NCBI GenBank assembly: GCA_933207985.1
Contig: OW240916.1
Coordinates: 321,430,737-321,494,736 of the forward strand
Reading direction: 5' to 3'
DNA: 64,000 bases
Source of the DNA: Pelobates cultripes
Lineage: Eukaryota > Chordata > Amphibia > Anura > Pelobatidae
Translations under genes and position numbers: made by a program
Part shown: piece after piece, positions 55,001-64,000 of the stretch
Numbering within the stretch: position 1 is the stretch's first letter
How the letters are laid out: the number at the start of each line of letters is the position of its first letter
Notes under the pieces: model-generated
What the model was told of the DNA's origin: nothing
The model's database searches: none
The model's input: only the letters and a program-made list of their open reading frames with translations

Positions 55001-56080
55001 TGCACAGAGAAGTAAATCATCAACATACTGGAGCAGGACCATGTCTGGGTGGGACTTCTGCCAGGGTTCTAGTACAGTTGACATAGCTTTGGCGAATTGG
55101 GTTGGGGAACTTTGTGCACCTTGAGACATGACAGTACATGTATACTGTTGATGGTTGTGTGTGAAAGCAAACAGATATTGGCAAGAGGGATCCAAGGGCA
55201 CGCTGAAAAAGGCATTTGCAAGATCAACTACCATGAAGAATTTAGCTGTTGGAGGAACCTGTGACAACAGTGTATGTGGATTAGGGACAACTGCAGTATC
55301 ACGGTTTGTTACATCATTAACAGCGCACAGGTCCTGGACCATACGGTATTGGTCTGGTTGACCTTTTTCAGTTTTCTTCTTTACTGGAAACAGAGGGGTG
55401 TTACACTGAGATACACACTTGACTAGTGCACCTTTTGCCAACAGGCTATCAACTTGTTTGGAGATGGCGAGAGCTTGTGCAGGTTTCAATGGGTACTGTG
55501 GTCTTCCTGGTGGATGAGCTCCTTTGATCAGTGTAACCACCACAGGTGGAACTCGTAGACGTCCAATGTCATCTGGGCACGTAGACCAAAGTTTAGTAGG
55601 AACCCTATCCAGGGTACTGGGGGCATCTGGGACCCTCACTTCCTCGTTGGGGGATGTCATATGTAGTAGTAGGGGCAAAGAGCAAAGGACAGAAGTATCT
55701 TTGCGAGAAAGTGGGGTTAGTAATTGAACCTGGCCATCAGCATTAAAGGAGATAGAAGCTTGAAGACGAGACAGAACATCAGCTCCTAAGAGGTTAATGG
55801 GACAGGTGGATGAGACAACAAACCGAGAGAGAATGTCAGAACCAACCCGCAAGAGCTTGGTTAATGGGTTGTTTCTGGGGGTACCATCAACACCTACACA
55901 AGAAACATCTGTGTCGGATAGGTAAGAAGGATCAGGCAGGTCTTGTTCTCTGAGAACACTGCGGGCTGCACCTGTGTCAACTAAGAAGGTAGTAGGATGA
56001 TCCTCAACTGGTAGTACAACTGTAGCTAGGGGTCCCCCCTTGTCCCCTGTAGACACTGCCATGACAGGGGTGTCAGACAC
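52009..56080 (-). pseudogene. pol: pro-pol, interrupted by stops
   Basis: Protease comes first, with LVDTGAARSVL. RT follows, with LLQYVDDLLLC as the catalytic motif, and its conserved YRMVQDLCAVN block. RNase H is at about 53195-53660 with TLSVDGSRF, AEL and YTDSRYAQ. Integrase follows with an HHCC finger and a catalytic domain (QIDHIQMP, then VIESEQGTSF, then GKVERMN). The second catalytic Asp of integrase, normally in SD-x-GT, reads SEQGT, so Glu replaces Asp. One frame runs through most of the gene, but there is TGA at 54662, two TAA near 54164-54172, and TGA near 52875, and a shift near the integrase end. Confidence 0.92.
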
Positions 56081-58687
56081 AGGTTTGCCGGTTACCTATT
56101 GTACAAGGTCTAGATTGATCAGGGCGTGCTGGTGTGGTGGAGTGGCTTGCCTGATAGGTTTGACATATAGGGCGATAATGACTCGGTGCTGGGTGATCCT
56201 CTTCTTGGAAATCATCTGTATCGTTACCATCAGGGGAAGGGTGAGCATAGTTGCGGGGTGGGAGGTGGATATTGGATTGAGAGGGTTGGTAGACAGCTTG
56301 GGTGTATTCCTGAGGAGGGTAATACGATGTATGTGCCTGAGGATATACCTGTGGAGGGTAACCTGGTTGGAGACCACCATACGTGGCCGCAGGGGCATTG
56401 GGGTACATAGGGGGTCTAGTGGTTGGCGGTCTAGGCACCCTGGGTTGTGGATAATCTCTCCGGAAATGGCCTGGTTCGTTACAATTAAAACATGCCCTGG
56501 TCTGAGGTCCAGGTGTCATGTGCTGCGCCTGTGCGGCTGGCAGGGTGGATAGTATGGGATAACCTGGGGTCACCTGGGCGGGTCTGGTGGCAGGGTTATA
56601 AACGGAAAGCATGAGAGGGTTACTTCTCCTTTGGGGTGGCTGTAGAGCAGATTCTAGGCCTTTTGCAACTAGTAAGAGAGTATCCAAAGGAATAATTCTG
56701 TATTCGGGATGATAAAGCACTAAACCTTTCCTGATGGGTTCCTTAAGGCCAGCCACAAAGGCAGCGGATAACATCTGGGTATGTGCTTTGTTATATACAC
56801 TGAATCTGAGATCGGAGAAAGTTTGAGTCAACCTTGAATGGTACTTTTCCACAGATTCAAGTTTATCTTCTATAATGTCATTTATACAAGTGGCTTGGTC
56901 AGCTAGTTTATCTTGGGCCCAGGCCCAGGCCCAAAGCTGTTCACAGAATGTAATACCTGACTGGTAATCCATATCAGTAGTGAGTAGAGCGTCATTAAAA
57001 CTCCTTTCCATATTGGGCCAGTAGGCATCCCCAGCCTTGATCTCACACAGACTATACAGATCACGCCAGGCTGCTGAGTATGTCTTACGAATCTGGGCAA
57101 CCTTCCGGAAGAAGGGCATGGGCTGCTTCTCAGGGTCGGGGAGAGAGGTTACTAGGGTTGCAGCTTGGGATGGGTTGAACATGACATACATCGGGGGAGC
57201 CCCTTCCACTAGTGATAAAGCAGGAACGTGGTTGGCTGGAGTGACCTGTCTCTGGGAAACCCTATGATTCGAAGGACGGAATAGGCTAAGCCTCTGCACA
57301 TTGTCGTCCTCGGGAATGGGATACCATGAAAGCTGGCAGCATCTGGTGAATTAGGGGTTTGGGCGGCTGGAGCATCGGAGCCGGGAGAACCGACAGCGAT
57401 GGCCTGTGGAGTAACTAACTGGGAGGTACCGGGATGGAAACCTGATGGGGCAGGAGAAGTGCCTACAGGCTGAGGCTGTCCCGACATGGTAGATTCATTT
57501 GACCCAACGATCATGATTGGGTAACTGGGAGAGGTGGGGACAGGAGCCTGACTGGGTGAGGGTGCGGTCTGAGTCGGCTGAGAGAGATGAGTGGAGAGGG
57601 CGGAGATGAGTGACAAAGAATCGAGGGAGGGAGTAACAGGATTAGAGGCGGGAAGAGGAGAGGAATCTGGAACGGGGACAGAAGGGGTGGTGGGGAGAGG
57701 AGAGGTAGGAGCAGGAGTAGAGGGAAATAGCAACGGAAGCAGAGAGGGTGGAAATGAGTGACAAAAGATCGAAGGAGGGAGGGGTAACAGGATTAGAGAC
57801 GGGAAGAAGAGAGGAATCTTGAATGGGGACAGAAGGGGTGGAAGGGAGAGGAGAGGAAGGAGCAGGAGTAGGGGGAATAGCGAAGGAAGGGGGGGATATG
57901 GATGCGACAGGGGGAACCATGGGGGAAGGCGAGAGGGGAACAGGAGCAGAAGAAATGACAGGGAGAGGAACTAGAGGGGCATCAGGGGAGGCAGTACATA
58001 AAGGAGGAAGGGGAGCAGGGATAGGAGGAATGACAGAGGAAGATGAGGGGTGGTGTCGGAAGAAGTGGTGGAGAGAGGTAGCAGAGGGACGGCATAAGTA
58101 GCAACATGGAAAGGTGGAAGAGGGGCGGGATCAGAGGGAAGTGGGAGGGGGACAGGGATAATGAAAGGTGTGGAGGTAGGCGGGAGAGGGACGGGGTAAT
58201 AATAGGATCCATCCGCCCCGAGAACGGGGGAACAGAGGGTTGGGGACAGAAGGACCTTTAACAATTGGAGGTGGTGACTGGGCAGTGATTGTGGAGGAGG
58301 GGCGAGATTCATTCACTATATTCTGGGTGCCATCATAGGGCGGTGGCCGGGGAGATGAATCATCATTACAAACTGTGATCTACATAATATTACTGTGATA
58401 TACATAAATCAATTTCTTCCTCCGACCAACCCTCCCGCTTGTGTCCTCTTGCTACCCGATACCAAGCCTCTACGGCTTTCGTTAACCCATTGTCCAATAG
58501 TAAGCCCTCTTTATCAATAAGCAATTTCCTCCAAAACTCTGGCTGTAATCTACCACATGGGTGACATTTTAAAACCACAAATCTTTGCTATATTCTTTAT
58601 TTTTAACATAGCCTCCTCTCCTGCTCTCTCATTAACGATATCGCAAGCTAAATAACCTTTTGAAGGTCTGGCATGTTCTTGTCCCAT
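56073..58687 (-). pseudogene. gag: gag, with frameshifts
   Basis: It starts MGQEHARPSKGY at 58687, where Gly2 is a myristoylation site. A matrix-like helical region follows (GRLQPEFWRKLL, after a frameshift near 58575), then a long Pro/Ser-rich region with a tandem copy of about 150 bp (57600-57735 against 57745-57900). The capsid is at about 57150-56650. A zinc knuckle is present as CFNCNEPGHFRRDY, with the last Cys replaced by Tyr. The frame at 56073-57299 is the longest open part (408 codons). It ends TGA 8 bases into the overlap with pol, and pol lies in a +1 (or -2) frame. Confidence 0.88.
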
Positions 58688-59099
58688 TTTTATCAAACAA
58701 GGCTTTCCCTGTAAGAGGGACAGAGAGAGAGAGAGGAAAAAGAAGGAATGTCTACAGTGCTCGACTGCCACGAGGAATTGATCCGAGTGCGTCTTCCCTA
58801 AACGTAGACGAGTCACAGGATCCGCCCACCTGAGATGGTGGCCACGGATCTGAGCGAGCGAGGGTTTCTAACACACGCATCTAGGCAACAAGTACAGAAG
58901 AGGCAGAGAATAAGGGAAAAGGTGAACGTGGAGACACTAATCAGAAGACATTTACAGGAGTCACAGATGTAGAGATGTGCACATAATCCGGAATCAAGGA
59001 CGAGCCACACAGCACACACACACACAACTAGGGTACCCACACAATGACTACAACTGAATAGAAAACATAAACATAGTAGTAACTAAACAGTAAAAGCAC

Positions 59100-59320
59100 C
59101 TTGTTCTACTCTGAACAGTACAGCAAAATTCCCAGCCTTTCTCTAGGCGGATGCGTTCCCTGCCCGCTAGGCAGTCAAGCTACAATAAATCCCCAGCCTT
59201 TCTCTAGGCGGTTCCCAGCCCTTTACCAGGCTGACAAAATTCCCAGCCTTTCTCTAGGCGGCTCCCAGCCCTTTAACGGGCGGATGCGTTCCATGCCCGC
59301 TAGGCAGTCAAGCTATAATA
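59100..59320. repeat. tandem repeats in the retroviral leader
   Basis: CCCAGCCTTTCTCTAGGCGG occurs three times, near 59130, 59192 and 59237. GGATGCGTTCC and GCCCGCTAGGCAGTCAAGCT occur twice. It lies between gag and the PBS. A role in RNA structure or packaging is possible but not shown. Confidence 0.85.
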
Positions 59321-59600
59321 ATAATAAAACATAAACCACACGCCAGCTGTCTCACACGCACACATACACTCAGGAGGCAGATAGACAATCGACAGGTTCA
59401 TTTTAAAAAGTCACCTGATAGGAGATTATCTGTCTTGTAGCCTTCTGGAAGCCATAAGTGGACACGGAGACAGACCGACACAAAACAGGAGAATACAGGC
59501 AAACCGCTTTATTTAGGAGGTGATCAGGCGCCGGTTGTCCCACTTTCCAGAGGTCCGCTCCGGTCCCGTTTTCCAGCCGTCCGAACCGGCGAGATCCGGT

Positions 59601-59618
59601 GCCCCACGTTGGGTGCCA
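59601..59618 (-). promoter_or_regulatory. primer binding site, tRNA-Lys type
   Basis: On the minus strand TGGCACCCAACGTGGGGC begins two bases after the 5' LTR. It differs from the TGGCGCCCAACGTGGGGC complementary to tRNA-Lys(1,2) by one base. Confidence 0.85.
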
Positions 59619-59620
59619 AA

Positions 59621-60077
59621 TGATGTGGAATCAATCAATAAATTGATTATCTTGTGTATCTGCCCCCGGCCAAATTAAAGAAATAATGCGTGCACGCTTC
59701 TTAAGTAATTCACACCAGACACAGGTTTCGGGTTAATGAAAAACTTGAGGAATGTTTATTCTGGAGGGACAGCATGTCAAAATTACATCATATGCATTGT
59801 CAGAGATAACATAGAATAATACATCAATAATTGGTTAGGTGTTAAGTGGTTCATTTAGTGCTCTTCCTACCGGGTGTGATGTCACTGGTATCTTGGAGGT
59901 CTCCCCCAGATTCCAGCGCCATCTTGTTAATGAGGGGTTAGTCGATGTTAAAGGGGAAACTCCTTAATGGCCATTTTAGGTAAATCACATAGAAAGTTGA
60001 ATAATGCTGATTATAGTTATGTTGAGTAAATAGGCATTTTACTAACATGGATTGGGTTAATATTTTTGTCCACAACA
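59621..60077 (-). repeat. 5' LTR of the provirus
   Basis: 457 bp. On the minus strand it begins TGTTGTGGACAAAAAT (60077) and ends GATTCCACATCA (59621). It has no insertion and serves as the empty-site reference for the 768-bp insert. Confidence 0.95.
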
Positions 60078-60082
60078 GAGAC

Positions 60083-60778
60083 ATACAACTGCTTACTTAC
60101 AGACTCAGAAGTGCTGTTGTCCTGCTCTTTCATCCAGGCACCTCACGTTGATTGTATCAGTGGTGGAACTAATGTAGAGAGGGCCCTGGTGCAAGTATGT
60201 TTTCTGGGCCCCCCTCTAGGGAAAGTGTGGCCAAAAGGTAGATCTCCATCTGTCGGAGAACTTCAACAATGCTATGCCAGCTGGGGATCTACCATTTGCG
60301 CATCATTGCAGGGTTATATTTGTGAGCAGTGTTTGAGCGTTTGAATGTAAGCATGTTTTTGTATTAAGTACATGTGTGCATGTATGGGTGTATTTGTATG
60401 TACGGTTGCCATTGGAATGTAGTGGTGTACTTGTTTATAATGTTTGCGTCTGAATGCATGGGTGTTTGTAAGTAGTGTAGGACTTTAAATGCAGGTGTGC
60501 TTTTTGTGTGTAGTGTTTGTGTTTGATTGAAGGGGTGTTTGTAGATAATTTTAGTGTTTTTAATGCAAGGGGGTGTCTTTGTACGTAATGTTTGCGTTTG
60601 ATTGCAGTGCGTGCGTAGTGGATGCAGTGTGCGTATATTGTGTTTATAAAATATACATATACACAATGTGTGTTTGAATGTATTTATATTTTTGTATGGA
60701 GTTTGTGTGCAGTGTATACACATACAGAGACACACACAAATACACACACTGACCCCTAGTTTCCTACACACAGATACA
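60083..60778. other. unassigned DNA with a TG-rich repeat
   Basis: 60360-60640 is a degenerate repeat with GTTTG, TAGTGT and TGCATGGGTG phrases at about 50-60 bp spacing. The block at 60155-60240 (GGGCCCTGGTGCAAGTATG) resembles a hAT-type terminus. Confidence 0.5.
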
Positions 60779-60783
60779 GACAC

Positions 60784-61935
60784 TGTGGCGGAACCAACCT
60801 CGCCACTGGACATTGGAGAAGCCTGTTTGGTCTCCTCCTGCTGCTGGCTATGGCCCCATGTTCAAAACTGGTATTCTCCCCTGCAGAAAGGCTTACTCGT
60901 GCCTTTCTGCCTGGGTGTTCGGTAGATTGAATCTACCGAACAAACAGACGAATGACCGACCACCTGGGAATGGAGTGTGCTGTCAATTGACTGCTCAGAA
61001 GTTAACCGCAACTTAATTGACGAACGCTGGGTGGCCTTTGTTCGTTTGCCAAACACGTGGCAGTGGCCATTTTTAACTCCTGAATGGCCAGCGGTGTTCA
61101 GCTCCAAATCTATGGAACTCAAAACACCGCTAAGCTAATGTATCCGACCTTCCTTCTCCTTCAATTCATGCAAACACCGTCCGTTCTGTACTTTGACTTA
61201 GTGAACCATGCTTCCCCAAATAGCTATGCCATGGAGCCCATTCGTATAACGAAAGACAAAGTGAAAGACTTTGGCTCCATGGCGATCGGACTGTATGTAT
61301 GTGATCTGAGCGCCATTCGGTAATAATGTGCGTTCAGATCTAAGCAATCTGGGGATGTGTTGAATGTACCAGTTTATGCAATAGCTGCACAGTTATATAT
61401 TTTTGTGTAATTTTATGTCTTTTTTGTCACCATGTGGGTAATGGAGTTTTTCCTCTGTCCTTGGAGATAATTTGATTCCTTTCTAATTATTTCCAGGATA
61501 GACAAGAGGACTGTGATGTAATTGTAGGAGTGTTTAAAGGTGTATGTCCGTGCTTGGTCAGTGTATATTTTGTGTCCCAGTCTTCCATCTGGTCCCCGAG
61601 GGAAGTTTCCACCAGGTGGGAGACCTGCATAAAAGCCGGGCAGGTAGCCCCAGTAAACGAGATTCTGCTTGACCCTCACGGCCAAGTGTCTTCTCGTTCT
61701 TGGGGGGATTTGATTGCATGCTGTTACAGTTCGACTGCCAGGAGTGTAAACTGTTCATATGGTTTTTCCTGTTCGGCTGTTTACAGCATTCGTGTGGTTC
61801 CAGTTGGGGAGTTTGGAGAATTCGTGTGATTTGAAGTTCGGGAGATTGGTGCTTGCAGTAGCTGCTCTTGTAGCTGGAGGGGAATATCTCCTAAACTGCG
61901 GTTTAACCCCTTGTGTGCTGGGGGGATCCGTTACA
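60784..61935 (+). mobile_element. solo LTR with 5-bp target duplication
   Basis: It begins TGTGGCGGAACC and ends GGATCCGTTACA. GACAC is on both sides (60779-60783 and 61936-61940). It carries the family's paired motif (GATCTGAGCGCC ... GCGTTCAGATC near 61301-61340) and GACCTGCATAAAAGCCGGGC as the promoter region near 61622. No internal coding part remains. Confidence 0.93.
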
Positions 61936-61978
61936 GACACTCATGTAAACAGATACACACTGACACACAAATACGCAA

Positions 61979-62712
61979 ACACCGCTGAAAACCCCCGACC
62001 TCCATTCCTTGTCATCCGGCATATGAACACCGGTCCGTTCGGGACTTTTTATTTCGCGAATGGACTTAACCCAGATAGCCATCCCATGGAGCCCTTCGTA
62101 TACTGAAAGAACAGTGTGAAAGACTTTGGCTCCATGGCGATTGAGCTGTGTGTATTGGATCTGAGTGCCATTCGGTAATAATGTGCGCTCAGATCTAGGC
62201 TATCTGGGGATACGTTATATGTGTGGAATGCATTCGGTAGTTTTGAAGTTATGGAATTTTTTTTTTTTTTACTGTATTATTTAAAATGGTGTTTTGCCTC
62301 TATCCATGGAGATAATTTTATTTCTTCCAAATTATCTCCAGGATAGAGAAGAGGGGTTGCTTGTACAAAGGGGAGGGGTTATGTCTGAGCCACTGTGATT
62401 GGCTAATGTATCATACTTGTCACAGTCTTCCATCTGGTCCCCTAGGGGAGTGTCCACCATGTGAGAGACCTGCATAAATACCGGGCAGGTAGCCCTGATT
62501 AAAGCAGATTCCTGTTTTACCCTCAAGATGGAGCTTGGTCTCGTGTTTGGGTGGGATTGCTACTTTGGAGTATTCTTTCGCCTGTTCCAGGAGAGGAGGA
62601 GTTCGTATGATTCTCTGTTCGGGAGTTTGGCGGTCTACAGCAACGGTGCCTGTGTCTCTAGAGGAGGAAGATCTACTAAACGGCGGTTTCACTCATTTAT
62701 GCCGAGAGTGTC
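61979..62712 (+). mobile_element. truncated LTR, same family
   Basis: It matches the previous LTR from an AACACCGCT phrase to its end region and holds the paired GGATCTGAGTGCC ... GCGCTCAGATCT motif near 62158-62197. It is 5' truncated and is cut on the right by the MITE at 62713. Confidence 0.85.
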
Positions 62713-63213
62713 TTAAAGGACCACTATAGTGCCAGGAAAACATACTCGTTTTCCTGACACTATAGTGCCCTGAGGGTGCCCCCACCCTCAGGGTCCCCCT
62801 CCCGCCTGGCTCTGGAAGGGGGAAAGGGTTAAAAACTTACCTTTTTCCAGCGCTGGGCGGGGAGCTCTCCTCCTTCTCTCCTCCTCCGTTCCTCCTTCTG
62901 GGCTGAATGCGCACGCGCGGCAAGAGCTGCGCGCGCATTCAGCCCGTCGCATAGGAAAGCATTTACAATGCTTTCCTATGGACGCTTGCGTGCTCTCACT
63001 GTAAAAATCACAGTGAGAAGCACGCAAGCGCCTCTAGTGGCTGTCAATGAGACAGCCACTAGAGGATTAGGGGGAAGGCTTAACCCATTCATAAACATAG
63101 CAGTTTCTCTGAAACTGCTATGTTTATAAAAAAATGGGTTAACCCTAGCTGGACCTGGCACCCAGACCACTTCATTAAGCTGAAGGGTCTGGGTGCCTAG
63201 AGTTGTCCTTTAA
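62713..63213. mobile_element. piggyBac-type MITE
   Basis: TTAAAGGACCACTATAGTGC opens it, TAGAGTTGTCCTTTAA closes it, TTAA at both ends. It has inner inverted segments around GCTTTCCTATG (62955-62980). Confidence 0.88.
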
Positions 63214-64000
63214 CACTCCATCTAGTCTGCCCAATTTTTAAAAATACTTTCATTAGTCCCTGGCCTTATCTTATATCTAGGATAGCCTTATGCATATCCC
63301 ACGCATGCTTAAACTCCTTTACTGTGTTAACCTCTACCACTTCAGCTGCAAGGCTATTCCATGCATCCACTACCCTCTCAGTAAAATAATACTTCCGGAT
63401 ATTATTTTTAAACCTATGCCCCTCTAATTTAAGACTATGTCCTCTTGTTGTGGTAGTTTTTCTTCTTTTACATATTGTCTCCTCCTTTACTGTGCTGATT
63501 CCCTTTATGTATTTAAATATTTCTATCATATGCTCCCTGTCTTGTCTTTCCTCCAAGCCATACATGTTAAGTTCCTTTAACCTTTCCTGGTAAGTTTTAT
63601 CCTGCAATCGATGAACCAGTTTAGTAGCCATTCTTTGAACCCTCTCTAAAGTATCAATATCCTTCTGAAGATACGGTCTCCAGTACTGAGTACAATACTC
63701 CAAGTGAGGTCTCACCAGTGTTCTGTACAATGGCATGAGCACTTCTCTACCTAAATCATTTGCCATTTGGCTTATCCCTCCTGGAACATCAACCCTGTTA
63801 CATATCTTAGTATCATCAGCAAAAATACATACCTTACCATCAAGACCTTCTGCAATATCACTAAAAAAAACATTAAAGAGAATAAGCCCAAGTACAGATC
63901 CCTGAGGTACCCCACTGGTGACAAGCCCATGCTTCAAATATACTCCATTAACCCTCTGTTGCCTGTCACTCAACCACTGCCTTACCCATTCAACAATATT
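63214..64000 (-). mobile_element. L2-type LINE, 3' end, runs off the window
   Basis: The minus strand holds the RT C-terminal half: SGVPQGSVLGLILFN, FADDTKI (catalytic Asp pair), LYRTLVRPHLEYCTQYW, and GHSLKLEGHRFK. The frame 63266-63973 is open for 235 codons. However the text jumps from MANDLGREV to LMPLYRTL, losing about 70 residues of the usual protein in frame, so it is an internal deletion copy. Its tail is the same as the fragment at 8143-8305. Confidence 0.88.

Larger units (their letters stand above)
48688..60077 (-). mobile_element. endogenous retrovirus provirus, 11.4 kb
   Basis: It has two LTRs, a primer binding site, gag, pro-pol, env and a polypurine tract in retroviral order on the minus strand. 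The 5-bp duplication GAGAC flanks it at 48683-48687 and 60078-60082. Pol has a gamma-like layout (PR, RT with YVDD, RNase H, integrase in one frame), and Env has a CYVC motif. The nearest group is probably the gamma/epsilon-like class I retroviruses, but the PBS is of tRNA-Lys type. All genes are broken by stops or frameshifts. The two LTRs differ at roughly 20-25 sites plus small indels over about 455 bp, so this is not a fresh insertion. Confidence 0.95.

Noticed and set aside
56040..56552. 170-codon plus-strand frame over gag
   Set aside because: It is antisense to a well supported gag region and has no motif.

Overview
The window looks like anuran (frog) nuclear DNA: intron-rich, repeat-dense, with no bacterial-type operons. 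The repeat content supports this: L2/CR1-type LINEs, TTAA-flanked piggyBac-type MITEs, Tc1 and hAT transposons, Penelope-like elements carrying a GIY-YIG nuclease, a Ty3-type LTR element whose RNase H runs straight into its LTR, and a nearly complete endogenous retrovirus. The species cannot be read from the sequence. Almost all long open frames here are transposon remains or low-complexity repeats.

Layout. 1-1860: 3' end and 3' LTR of a Ty3-type retroelement plus a second LTR remnant. 2056-4682: Penelope-like element (minus strand) with inverted arms. 4930-6480: 48-bp minisatellite. 6480-12300: mostly unassigned DNA with an L2 tail, a tRNA-Thr-like fragment and purine/CA tracts. 12266-12345: possible promoter and noncoding first exon. 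15770-21659: a 5.9-kb hAT transposon with an 8-bp target duplication (one mismatch), broken by an L2 LINE, an 18S rRNA gene fragment and, inside that, a solo LTR.

22168-47262 (+ strand): the one apparent host gene. A start-codon exon is followed by a run of short exons, all bounded by phase-1 introns and all coding for Pro/Glu/Ser-rich peptides that mostly end in ...PEPG. It ends with three exons coding for a domain that resembles the C-terminal region of VWA5A/PARP4-type proteins. The linker exons have multiplied in two ways. A tandem segmental duplication (block A about 26578-34172, block B 34191-37949) copied three exons, and one exon was separately triplicated at 40.6-42.2 kb. In block A the third exon has a TAG stop where block B has GAG. 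Block A also holds a 3.1-kb nested hAT insertion with an 8-bp target duplication, and block B preserves the empty site. A Tc1 element, a second Penelope-like fragment and several MITEs lie in the introns.

48688-60077 (minus strand): an 11.4-kb endogenous retrovirus with 5-bp target duplications, two LTRs (the 3' LTR split by a 768-bp insert), a tRNA-Lys-type primer binding site, and gag, pro-pol and env. All three coding regions are broken by stops or frameshifts. 60784-64000: a solo LTR with 5-bp duplication, a truncated second LTR, a piggyBac-type MITE, and an L2-type LINE on the minus strand running off the window edge.

The most promising undescribed item is the host gene, a possible stand-alone VWA5A-like C-terminal domain behind an exon-repeat linker. 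The 18S rRNA gene fragment inside the hAT element comes next.
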